From: Marimicrobium sp913061115
Lineage (GTDB): Bacteria > Pseudomonadota > Gammaproteobacteria > Pseudomonadales > Halieaceae
Direction of reading: 5' to 3'
DNA: 64,000 bases
NCBI RefSeq assembly: GCF_047729875.1
Contig: NZ_CP159826.1
Location: forward strand, 1,302,001 to 1,366,000
The notes under the pieces are model-generated. The model ran no database searches. It had not been told where the DNA came from and saw only the letters and a program-made list of their open reading frames with translations. Positions 43,963 to 51,782 of the stretch are shown piece by piece (the first letter of the stretch is position 1; every line of letters begins with the position of its first letter). Made by a program: the position numbers and the translations under genes.

Positions 43963-44337
43963 ATGCTCAAGCTAGTCCGCTTCATCCTCGTAGGGGGAAG
44001 TACTACCTTAGTGTGTCTTGTGCTTATTTTGCTAATGGTTGACGGTTTGCATTTGCACATTGTGCTGGGCAGCACTATCGCTGTAATTTTGGCATCCGTT
44101 TATAACTACTGCCTGCACTACTACTGGACGTTTTCATCAGATACACCTCATGGCTTCGTGCTTATTAGATACTTGGTGATGTGTCTCTGCGCTTTGATTA
44201 TAAATGGTCTGGTGATGCACTTTGGGGTCAAGGTACTGCCGGTGCACTATCTTGTGGTCCAGTTTCTTGCCAGTGTGGTACTGGTTCTATGGAGCTTTAT
44301 TATCAGCTTTTTTTGGGTTTTTTCTCCAAAATCCTAA
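43963..44337 (+). CDS. GtrA-like flippase family membrane protein
   Basis: The 124-residue protein has four membrane helices and the typical opening LVRFILVGGSTTLVCLV, then ASVYNYCLHYYWTF, where GtrA proteins have N-x3-F-x2-xxxxF. It is expected to flip undecaprenyl-phosphate-linked sugar across the inner membrane, acting with a GT2 such as the one at 36984. It follows the methyltransferase on the same strand. Confidence 0.82.
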   Translation: MLKLVRFILVGGSTTLVCLVLILLMVDGLHLHIVLGSTIAVILASVYNYCLHYYWTFSSDTPHGFVLIRYLVMCLCALIINGLVMHFGVKVLPVHYLVVQFLASVVLVLWSFIISFFWVFSPKS

Positions 44338-44394
44338 ATGCGTCCAGCTCAACTTCCATCCAGTCTGCTGTGGTCAAGAAGGGCGAATACCTGG

Positions 44395-45165
44395 TCATTC
44401 CTTTTCACTTCGCCCTTTCTCTAAGACCTCCTGGCGTCTCCCCTCAATCATTTCCCCCGAGGCTTGCTTCGCCCACCAGATCGCTCGTGCCTCTTCCCAT
44501 TCCAGCGCGTCGTCCAGCAGCATGGAGTAGCCGTCCTTAATCAGGGTTTGGTACTGCTCCAGTACCGCTGGCACGCAGCCGCAAATGTCCTGCGCCATTT
44601 TTATGGCTCTGGGTAATAATGCGTCTTCTGGCACCACGTGATTGACGAGGCCCCATTCATACGCCTGCTGGGCAAAAACCGGTGCACCGGTGAAGGCGAT
44701 TTCTTTGGCACGGGACAGTCCAATCAAGCGCGGTAGCTTTTGGCTAAGACCCCAGCCCGGTAGCATGCCGACACGGGCATGAGTGTCGGCAAAGCGGGCG
44801 TTTTCAGAGGCGAGCAGGATGTCGCAGGCCAGCGCCATTTCAAAGCCACCGGTGATACAGTGCCCATTGACCGCCCCAATAATAGGGCCTGTAAAAGCCT
44901 CCATAGCCTGAGCTATCACATTGTCGGCCTCTTCAGCGGCATTGTTCGAGTCACTCGAGCCCAGCTCCTTTAAGTCGAATCCAGCGCAGAATGCCTTGCC
45001 ACTCCCCGTCAGAATAATCACCCGAATGTCGGGGTCTTCAGTACAGTCTGTGAAGACTGCAACAAAATCCATGCGCAGTTCACGTGAAAGCGCGTTCATT
45101 ACCAGCGGACGATTCAGTGTGACGATAGCGAAGCCCCGGTGCTTTTCCAGGAGTACAGTATTCAT
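44395..45165 (-). CDS. Crotonase-family enoyl-CoA hydratase/isomerase, one catalytic Glu replaced
   Basis: This 256-residue protein has GFAIVTLNRP, the oxyanion segment GSGKAFCAGFDLKEL and HCITGGFEMALACD, with the first catalytic Glu retained at residue 109. The second Glu position (before VGMLPGWGLS) is His129, which is atypical for hydratases. It would act on a CoA thioester in beta-oxidation or isomerise a double bond. The gene is transcribed after the SDR at 45169 with a 3-base gap, so the pair form an operon, divergent from the cupin-P450-SDR operon. Confidence 0.9.
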   Translation of the reverse strand: MNTVLLEKHRGFAIVTLNRPLVMNALSRELRMDFVAVFTDCTEDPDIRVIILTGSGKAFCAGFDLKELGSSDSNNAAEEADNVIAQAMEAFTGPIIGAVNGHCITGGFEMALACDILLASENARFADTHARVGMLPGWGLSQKLPRLIGLSRAKEIAFTGAPVFAQQAYEWGLVNHVVPEDALLPRAIKMAQDICGCVPAVLEQYQTLIKDGYSMLLDDALEWEEARAIWWAKQASGEMIEGRRQEVLEKGRSEKE

Positions 45166-45168
45166 AAT

Positions 45169-46008
45169 TTAGGTTCCCAGTAGAGAGCGTGATTGAAGCA
45201 ACTTAAGTTCCTTGGCAATGGCCGGGCCGCGCAATACATTCTTTGGATCCCAAGCCTCCAGTGGCTCGTTATCCGCCAGCCAGCTGACCACCGCAGCGAT
45301 AGCGGCAGGCGAGCAGGGCTTGAATCGTGCCATAACGGCGTCGTCGATTCCGGCAAGTCGCATCACGTCGGTCATGACCAGACCTGGCTCAAGGTTAAAT
45401 ACACGCAATCCCTTAGCGGGGTGTTCAGCGCGAAGCGATGCTGCCATGCGCGCCAGTGCGGCTTTGGAGGATGGGTAAGCGAAGCCCCAGCCTCCATTGT
45501 TGGCGGCCGCGGGTGGATCAGTGAAGGCGCTATGAGACACCATGTTGAGCACCGTGCCACTCTTGCGATCAATCATGCCCGGGACAATCGCTTTAACCAG
45601 GGCCAGAGGGGTAAAGACATTGCCCTGATAGATGGCCCATAATTGCTCTTCGGCAACGTCAAGAAGAGCCTCAATATTGCCTGTGCCTTGATAAACCGCA
45701 TTATTGAACAGCAGGTCTATCCGGCCGAAATGTTTCAGCGCGGCCTCAGCTGCTGCCACCATAGATCGTGGTTCAAGGATGTCGCCGCGCAGACACAAGG
45801 CGTCGCCTCCGACACTTTCTACGGCTTTGGCGGTTGCTTCAAGGCTGCCAGGCAGTGCGACAGAACTTCCGACATGGTCATGGTGTTCGCCATCGGTGAG
45901 CGTTCTTGCAGTGATGGCCACACGATATCCCGCGCTGGCAAGAGCCACTGCTGATTCTGCTCCGATACCTCGACTTGCGCCGGTGATGAAGGCTACCTTG
46001 TCGTTCAT
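45169..46008 (-). CDS. SDR family oxidoreductase
   Basis: A 279-residue SDR with TGASRGIG at residues 9-16, an insert after the second strand (TLTDGEHHDHVGSSVALPG), NNAVYQGTG, the Ser in MVSHSAF and YPSSKAA with Tyr-x3-Lys. The C-terminal WLADNEPLEAWDPKNVLRG is longer than in FabG. AGGAGA lies before the ATG. First gene of an operon with the crotonase; together they could perform hydration and oxidation of a CoA-linked or ring substrate. Confidence 0.9.
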   Translation of the reverse strand: MNDKVAFITGASRGIGAESAVALASAGYRVAITARTLTDGEHHDHVGSSVALPGSLEATAKAVESVGGDALCLRGDILEPRSMVAAAEAALKHFGRIDLLFNNAVYQGTGNIEALLDVAEEQLWAIYQGNVFTPLALVKAIVPGMIDRKSGTVLNMVSHSAFTDPPAAANNGGWGFAYPSSKAALARMAASLRAEHPAKGLRVFNLEPGLVMTDVMRLAGIDDAVMARFKPCSPAAIAAVVSWLADNEPLEAWDPKNVLRGPAIAKELKLLQSRSLLGT

Positions 46009-46182
46009 AAGAGTACTCTCCTGCTGATGATTGTGTCGTGTGGTTTAGAATGCTTTCATCCCCGCGATTTGTGACAGAAAACTTCAGCCTAAGGCTGCCA
46101 TACAATACGGGTGTTGTGCTAGGGTGACAACGGTTTGACAGAGATTGAAACTTGTTATTTTAGACATTGAGGGAGAGTATAA

Positions 46183-46629
46183 GTGACAGCACCAGAGGCA
46201 GTTCATATTGGGCGGGACGATTTGCCCTATATCGATATCGGAGACGGCAGTAAACTACGGGTTGTTCAGGTTAAGCCCAAAGAAGGTTTGTGGATCGTTG
46301 AAAACATTTTTCAGGCTGGCTATGAGGTCGACACCCATAAGCATACGGGTCCTGTGTGGGGCTACACACGTTCCGGAGCATGGAAATATAAAGAGTATGA
46401 GTATGTTAATCGCGCAGGATCATTTTTATATGAGCCCGCAGGCTCGGTGCATACGCTGCAATGTATCGAAGACGATACTCAAGTGTGGTTCCAAATGTAC
46501 GGTGCGAATATCAATCTAGATGCTGAGGGGAATATCACGTCGGTGGTTGATGGCCCGATGACGCTAGAATTTTATTTGGCCGTTTGTGCTGATCTTGGCC
46601 TTCCTCCACCTAATGTCTTGGTAGATTAA
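46183..46629 (+). CDS. Cupin protein of the 2,4'-dihydroxyacetophenone dioxygenase/ChrR type
   Basis: GTG start at 46183 with GGGAGA upstream; 148 residues. The cupin metal site is visible as EVDTHKHTGPVWGYTRSG, with two His of the first motif, and SFLYEPAGSVHTL, with the His of the second. It resembles 2,4'-dihydroxyacetophenone dioxygenase-like proteins, which cleave C-C bonds with iron. It is the first gene of a tight operon with a P450 (2-base gap) and an SDR (1-base gap), so it likely acts on the same substrate; cleavage or isomerisation of an oxidised ring or side chain is conceivable. Confidence 0.85.
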   Translation: MTAPEAVHIGRDDLPYIDIGDGSKLRVVQVKPKEGLWIVENIFQAGYEVDTHKHTGPVWGYTRSGAWKYKEYEYVNRAGSFLYEPAGSVHTLQCIEDDTQVWFQMYGANINLDAEGNITSVVDGPMTLEFYLAVCADLGLPPPNVLVD

Positions 46630-46631
46630 GC

Positions 46632-47834
46632 ATGCAAATCGATGTCTATAATCCAGACAATTATAGGAGCGGTATTCCGCATCAGCAGTTTGCTTGGCTG
46701 CGCGAAAATGCCCCCGTTCACTGGCAGGAACATCCGGCGGGGCATGGTTACTGGGTACTGAGTAAGCATGCAGATGTACTTGCGGTGTCGCGCGATAACA
46801 AAACATTTTCTGCTGAAGCGGGTTTCGTCATGGTCGATGATTTGCCGCCCGATATCTTAGAGATGGCGCGCAATCAGCTATTGGGTATGGATCCGCCAAA
46901 ACATGGGCCGCTGCGGCGCGCCGTGATTACCCGGTTTACGTCAAGGATGCTGGCGGAGCTGGAGCCACAGGTGCGCCAGATAACCCGCGATGTGATGGCG
47001 CAGATAACACTGCCGCAGGAAGTCAACTTTGTGGAGAGTCTGGCGGGCGATTTGCCGACCGCTGTGATTTGCTCCATGCTGCAAATTCCTCGAGACATGT
47101 GGGGGAAAATTCGCCATTGGTCAGACCTACAGACATCCGGGTCTGACCCTGATTTGGGAGGTACTCCGGAGGAGATCAATCAAGCCAGTGTGGAGATGGG
47201 GACCTACGGCTTTCAGTTAGCCTGTGAGCGCAAAGATCAGGGAGGCGACGATCTCATTTCCCTGTTGGTCAATCACGAGGTGGACGGGCACCAGCTGTCG
47301 GAAATGGAGTTTGCATCGCTGTTCATTCAGCTCACGGTAGCGGGAAACGAAACCACGCGCGGCCTGATAAGCAGTGGTATGCAGGAGCTGCTTAAGCGAC
47401 CGGCACTCTACCAACAGTTGCAAGCGCACCCCGAGCAATTGCCGCTGGCGATTGAGGAAATGCTGCGTTGGACCTGTCCATTGCACTACTTTCGTCGCAC
47501 GGCGACTTGTGACACGGAGATTCGCGGTCAGAAAATCAGAGCAGGAGACCGGGTGGTGATGCTTTATAGCTCGGCTAATTTTGATGAAGAGGTATTTGTT
47601 GATCCGATGAATTTCGACATCACGCGCAGCCACAATCCGCATATGGCATTCGGTCATGGCATACACCTGTGCCTGGGCGCTAATCTTGCGCGCATGGAAG
47701 CTAGGGCTTTTTTTGAAGAATTTTTTAAGCATTTTTCAGGGATTGAGTCCGGTGCTCAGCCGGTTTACATCCGTTCCAACAGCATTCATGGATTCAAGGA
47801 TATGCCAGTGTTTCTGACGCCGCGCGAGCAGTGA
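46632..47834 (+). CDS. Cytochrome P450
   Basis: A soluble bacterial P450 of 400 residues. The I-helix motif is AGNETT (237-242), the ExxR pair is Glu276/Arg279 in IEEMLRW and the heme Cys is Cys347 in FGHGIHLCLGANLAR. It needs a ferredoxin and reductase, neither of which is encoded nearby. The neighbouring cupin and SDR plus the sterol-type genes suggest hydroxylation of a terpenoid or steroid; the family cannot be named by eye. Translation is probably coupled with the next gene (start 1 base after the stop codon). Confidence 0.93.
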   Translation: MQIDVYNPDNYRSGIPHQQFAWLRENAPVHWQEHPAGHGYWVLSKHADVLAVSRDNKTFSAEAGFVMVDDLPPDILEMARNQLLGMDPPKHGPLRRAVITRFTSRMLAELEPQVRQITRDVMAQITLPQEVNFVESLAGDLPTAVICSMLQIPRDMWGKIRHWSDLQTSGSDPDLGGTPEEINQASVEMGTYGFQLACERKDQGGDDLISLLVNHEVDGHQLSEMEFASLFIQLTVAGNETTRGLISSGMQELLKRPALYQQLQAHPEQLPLAIEEMLRWTCPLHYFRRTATCDTEIRGQKIRAGDRVVMLYSSANFDEEVFVDPMNFDITRSHNPHMAFGHGIHLCLGANLARMEARAFFEEFFKHFSGIESGAQPVYIRSNSIHGFKDMPVFLTPREQ

Positions 47835-47835
47835 C

Positions 47836-48603
47836 ATGAAAACCAAAGTCGCGCTGGTGATGGGTGGCGGGGCAGGTACTGGGCGTGCCACTGCCCTGGC
47901 TTTTGTCGCAGAGGGCGCAAGTGTCGTCATCGCCGATGTGAATGAAGAGGGTGGTCGTGAAACCCTGGCGCAGGTCCAAGCGCAAGGTGGACACGGACTT
48001 TTTGTTAGGGCAGACATGAGCGCGGCCGCGGATGTACAGAACGTGGTCGCGCAAACTCTCCAGGTGTTCGGCGGCTTGCATATGGTGTCCAATAACGCGG
48101 CGCTGAGTGCACCGAACAAACCGGTAACGGATCTTAGCGAAGACGAATGGGATCGTTGCATGGCCGTCACGCTTCGTGGCGCATGGTTGTGCATGAAATA
48201 TCAATTGCCACTGATAGAGGCGTCGGGAGGAGGAGCTATTGTGAATGTTGCCTCCGTGTCGGGTATCCGTGGCGAAGCGTTTCAGTCTGCCTACGCCGCC
48301 GCTAAGGGTGGAGTGATCAATCTCAGTAAAACGGTAGCGGTCGAGTATGCGAAGCGCGGGATTCGGGTAAATACTGTCTGTCCGGGTGGAATTAATTCCG
48401 GCGGCATGGCCTTTTATTTAGAAAAAATGCCTGAAATGCGCGATCGTGCTTTGAAAGCGCATGCGATGGGTCGACTAGCTGAGCCAAAAGAAATCGCCGA
48501 CGCAGTGGTTTATCTGTGTTCAGATCGCGCATCCTTTATTACTGGGCATGATCTGGTGGTCGATGGTGGGATTATGGTGAGGTCAAACGTCATTGATCTT
48601 TAA
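47836..48603 (+). CDS. SDR family oxidoreductase with unusual cofactor motif
   Basis: A 255-residue SDR, third gene of the cupin-P450 operon. The usual TG-x3-G-x-G reads MGGGAGTG at residues 10-17, with Met in place of Thr. Other features are regular: VSNNAALSAPNK, the Ser in NVASVSG, YAAAKGG with Tyr-x3-Lys, and a FabG-like end VVDGGIMV. It probably oxidises the alcohol made by the P450. A terminator shared with the convergent gene follows. Confidence 0.9.
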   Translation: MKTKVALVMGGGAGTGRATALAFVAEGASVVIADVNEEGGRETLAQVQAQGGHGLFVRADMSAAADVQNVVAQTLQVFGGLHMVSNNAALSAPNKPVTDLSEDEWDRCMAVTLRGAWLCMKYQLPLIEASGGGAIVNVASVSGIRGEAFQSAYAAAKGGVINLSKTVAVEYAKRGIRVNTVCPGGINSGGMAFYLEKMPEMRDRALKAHAMGRLAEPKEIADAVVYLCSDRASFITGHDLVVDGGIMVRSNVIDL

Positions 48604-48638
48604 CCTGCGTGCGATAGATCGCTTAAGCAGGCAGCATT

Positions 48639-48664
48639 AAAAAAGGCGACCCCATTGGCCGCCT
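48639..48664 (-). terminator. Terminator between convergent genes
   Basis: An eight-base stem with one mismatch (AGGCGACC/GGCCGCCT, 48644-48664) and a five-base loop. On the reverse strand it is followed by six T residues, so it ends the SDR gene at 48690; on the forward strand the tail is weaker. Confidence 0.65.
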
Positions 48665-48689
48665 CTATTGTATACCCTCAGCGGTTTGC

Positions 48690-49604
48690 CTAGACCGGCG
48701 AAACGGAATAGCCACCCCATACGGGGTAATAGTTTTCGTCATAGTGTGATGCGAGAGACGCATGTAAATCATCCAACTCCCATTTTTTGGCGCCTTGGGG
48801 GTTTATGAAGACATCGCTCAGGGTAGGGCGCTGCAGGATCTGTACTTCGTTGCCCCAGACTACGAGTACCTCACCGGAAATGCTTGCCGCTTCGGGTGAG
48901 CTTAAATAACCCACCAATGGCGCGACATTGGCGGGATCGAATACGTGGAAGCCACCATCAGCCGGTGCCTGGAACATTTCTGCGGTCTGGCCACTTGACG
49001 TCATATCCGTCAGCGCTCGCGGCATAATCACGTTGCTGGTAATGCCGTATTTGGTCAGCAGTTGCGCTGCGCCCATCGCCATGGCGATAATGCCAGCCTT
49101 GGCAGAGGCATAATTGGGCTGACCGGGGGAGCCATAGATAGCCGCTTCCGAGGATGTGCTGATCAGGCGACCGTAGACCACTTCCCCAGTTTTGGCCTTG
49201 TCACGCCAGTAGGCAGTGGCGTTGCGCATGTTGACGAAATGGCCGCGCAGGTGCACTCGTACTACGGAATCAAATTCATCATCACTCATGCCGAAGATAG
49301 TTTTGTCACGGCAAAACCCCGCGTTATTGATCATAATGTTGAGGTCACCATATGCCTCCAGTGTACTTTTTAGTAGATTGTCTGCGTCGTTGCTGTCGGC
49401 GCAATCGCCCAATACAGCCATCGCTTCACCACCAAAAGCTTTGATCTCTTCAACAGCTGAATGAGCGGCTTCTGCTGCGTCCGGTCGGTCGATGTCATTA
49501 ATCACGACACGAGCACCTTGGTGTGCTAATTGAATGGCTTCCTCGCGTCCGAGGCCACGGCCGGCGCCTGTGATTACGGCGACTTTGCCTGTCAGGTCTC
49601 CCAT
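48690..49604 (-). CDS. Hsd4A/ChsB1-like SDR (3-hydroxyacyl-CoA dehydrogenase type)
   Basis: A 304-residue SDR, longer than FabG by a C-terminal extension (VVWGNEVQILQRPTLSDVF...). TGAGRGLG is at residues 13-20, MINNAGFCRDKTIFGMSDDEFD around 100, the Ser in STSSEAAIYGSPGQ and YASAKAG with Tyr-x3-Lys. This size and the RDKTIFGMSDDE pattern resemble the dehydrogenase domain of peroxisomal MFE-2 and mycobacterial Hsd4A (ChsB1), which oxidises the 3-hydroxyacyl-CoA of the sterol C5 side chain. AAGGAGA precedes the ATG. It follows the thiolase gene with a 56-base gap. Confidence 0.85.
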   Translation of the reverse strand: MGDLTGKVAVITGAGRGLGREEAIQLAHQGARVVINDIDRPDAAEAAHSAVEEIKAFGGEAMAVLGDCADSNDADNLLKSTLEAYGDLNIMINNAGFCRDKTIFGMSDDEFDSVVRVHLRGHFVNMRNATAYWRDKAKTGEVVYGRLISTSSEAAIYGSPGQPNYASAKAGIIAMAMGAAQLLTKYGITSNVIMPRALTDMTSSGQTAEMFQAPADGGFHVFDPANVAPLVGYLSSPEAASISGEVLVVWGNEVQILQRPTLSDVFINPQGAKKWELDDLHASLASHYDENYYPVWGGYSVSPV

Positions 49605-49660
49605 GAAAGTTCTCCTTAAATTGTGAAGTGAAGGGGCCTACCGTGGGCGGGCCCGGTAAA

Positions 49661-50836
49661 TCAAATGCGTTCGATAATCGTTCCCGTGCCGACTGATGAG
49701 CCACAGCACATAGCAATAAGTGCTGTGCTCTTGCCGGATCGCTCCAGTTCATGCAGTGCGGTAGTAATCAGCCGTGCTCCCGTTGAGCCAACGGGATGAC
49801 CCAGAGCGATAGCGCCGCCATTGACGTTGACCTTGTCCATGTCTGCGTTGTATACCTGCGCCCATGAGAGAACGACGGCAGCGAAGGCTTCATTGATTTC
49901 CACGAGGTCAATATCCGCCATAGTCATGCCGCTCTTTTTCAGTAGTGCGGCGGTGGCGTCAACCGGACCGTCCAACAAGTAGTAGGGGTCAGTGCCAATC
50001 ACGCAATCGGCGATGATGCGTGCGCGCGGTTTGAGGCCGCGAGCTCTGGCCTCGTCTGCGGTCATCCACAATACTGCAGCGGATCCGTCGGAAATCTGTG
50101 AGGAATTTCCTGCGGTGTGAATGGTGTTTTCCATCACTGGCTTGAGCCCTGCGAGCGCTTCCATCGTGGTTTCGCGTAGGCCTTGATCGCGCGATACTGT
50201 GCGAGTTTCTCCCGTAGGATTACCGTCGGTATCCATGATGGGCGCTTCTACTTGGAATACTTCACGATCGAAACGTCCTTCCGCCCAAGCTTGCTTGGCG
50301 CGAAGTTGGGAGTTGTATGCTAATTGATCAGCCATTTCACGCGTAATGCCGCGGTTGTCGGCAATACGTTGTGCGCTGGTAAATTGGTCGTGACTAGAAT
50401 CCCATGGCCAATCGGTGGGAATAAAGTAGCCGGGCCCATTATAGACGTTGGCGCCTAATCCGACTCGACTCATAGCTTCTACGCCACAGGCGATGCCGAT
50501 ATTGACGGAGCCGCTTGCGACCATAGACGAGATCATGTGGTTGGCCGTTTGCGCAGAGCCGCATTGGTTGTCTAGCGTAGTGCCGCCCGCGGTATAGTCT
50601 TTACCTAGCGTGAGCCAAGCATTACGCGTGATATTGCCCGCCTGTTCGCCCGCCTGGGTGACACAGCCGCCGGCCAAATAGTCAACGTCGGCGTGGTCTA
50701 GACCGCTACGGCTGACAATTTCCTGCAGCGACAGGGCCAATAATTTTGTAGCATGAAAGTCAGACAAATCTCCGACACCGGGTTTGCCGCGGGCGATAGG
50801 AGTTCTGACGGCTTCTACGATAACTGCTTCGCGCAT
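49661..50836 (-). CDS. Thiolase (acetyl-CoA acyltransferase), FadA5-like
   Basis: The 391-residue protein is a complete degradative thiolase. The nucleophile is Cys92 in TLDNQCGSAQ, the His lies in GGAIALGHPVGSTGAR and the second Cys in MCCGSSVGTGT. It releases acetyl-CoA from a 3-ketoacyl-CoA. With the Hsd4A-like SDR next in the operon it supplies the last two steps of a beta-oxidation round, as FadA5 and Hsd4A do for the cholesterol side chain. A GAGGA site lies before the ATG. It is divergent from the MaoC hydratase at 51124. Confidence 0.92.
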   Translation of the reverse strand: MREAVIVEAVRTPIARGKPGVGDLSDFHATKLLALSLQEIVSRSGLDHADVDYLAGGCVTQAGEQAGNITRNAWLTLGKDYTAGGTTLDNQCGSAQTANHMISSMVASGSVNIGIACGVEAMSRVGLGANVYNGPGYFIPTDWPWDSSHDQFTSAQRIADNRGITREMADQLAYNSQLRAKQAWAEGRFDREVFQVEAPIMDTDGNPTGETRTVSRDQGLRETTMEALAGLKPVMENTIHTAGNSSQISDGSAAVLWMTADEARARGLKPRARIIADCVIGTDPYYLLDGPVDATAALLKKSGMTMADIDLVEINEAFAAVVLSWAQVYNADMDKVNVNGGAIALGHPVGSTGARLITTALHELERSGKSTALIAMCCGSSVGTGTIIERI

Positions 50837-51123
50837 GATGGATCCTCAAATAATAGGAGTTGCGTTTACCGGAACTGAGATGAATTAAAATTGAAAAACT
50901 AGTGTACTAGACAAGGCCCGGATTTCAATGACGAATCAGGCCACACTGGAGATGACATTCTGCCGATTTTGAACGTGTACAGAAACATTAAAGCGACGAG
51001 AAAGACTCGCTAGTATAGATGATTAAGCCGATTTCCAATTGGTTGTTCTCCTATCAAGCCTGTAAAATACAGTCACCACCGATAGATTAAGTCACTATTT
51101 GAGTAACGAGGGGAGAGTTGGAT

Positions 51124-51591
51124 ATGAAGCAGTATGCATATAACGATGTTGAAGCGCTGCAGGAGTTGGTGTCGGACGAGTTTGGTTCTTGGAGTGGGCA
51201 GGTGGAGATTACCCAGACGCTGGTCGATCAGTTTGCGGCGCTGACGGGTGACACTTACTGGATTCACACTGATCCTGAGAAAGCAAAAACCGACAGTCCG
51301 TTTGGCGTTACTATAGCCCACGGGTTCCTGACGCTAGTGCTGCTGCCGAAAATGGTTGGTGAGCCCAGTTATGAAGTGACCGGCTACAACAATATTTTGA
51401 ATTATGGCTCTGATAAACTGCGCTTTATCGGCCCCGTTCCTGTGGGTAGTGCTGTTCATTGCCGCAGCAGAGTCAAGGGAGTGACCGCGACACCTAAGGG
51501 GACTAAGCTACTGATGGAACAGCATATTCATGTTGTTGGACAGGATGAACGCCCTGTTTTAGTGTACGAAATGATTATAATTTACATGTAA
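51124..51591 (+). CDS. MaoC-like (R)-specific enoyl-CoA hydratase
   Basis: The ATG at 51124 is chosen because AGGGGAGA lies eight bases upstream; an in-frame TTG at 51118 is too close to it. The 155-residue hot-dog protein has the hydratase-2 motif with Asp and His five residues apart (TGDTYWIHTDPEKA) and GVTIAHGFLTL. It should hydrate 2-enoyl-CoA in beta-oxidation, and is divergent from the thiolase/SDR operon. A GACCTGC/GCAGGTC hairpin lies just after the stop codon. Confidence 0.9.
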   Translation: MKQYAYNDVEALQELVSDEFGSWSGQVEITQTLVDQFAALTGDTYWIHTDPEKAKTDSPFGVTIAHGFLTLVLLPKMVGEPSYEVTGYNNILNYGSDKLRFIGPVPVGSAVHCRSRVKGVTATPKGTKLLMEQHIHVVGQDERPVLVYEMIIIYM

Positions 51592-51595
51592 TGCT

Positions 51596-51619
51596 GACCT
51601 GCCTGCTAGGTAGCAGGTC
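51596..51619 (+). terminator. Possible terminator after the MaoC hydratase gene
   Basis: A seven-base stem (GACCTGC/GCAGGTC) with a ten-base loop lies four bases after the stop codon. The T tail is short (TTAT), so termination is uncertain. Confidence 0.35.
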
Positions 51620-51782
51620 TTATATCTAGCGGGGGCTTTCCTCCTTTTTTATGCGGGGTGCGTTGACAAAATGGGCTGTGGTGATGCGCAGACCCTTTCG
51701 TTTTTTGAAGCTGGCTCATGGCAATGAGGTATTCACGGCTGAGCAAACTGGATGTCGGCCGTTTCGCCCGGCAAAAATTGTC

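Noticed and set aside
50875..50920. CTAGTGTACTAG-like sequence in the thiolase/MaoC gap as a KstR site
   Set aside because: The halves are not a proper inverted repeat and do not match the KstR core AAC-x2-GTT.
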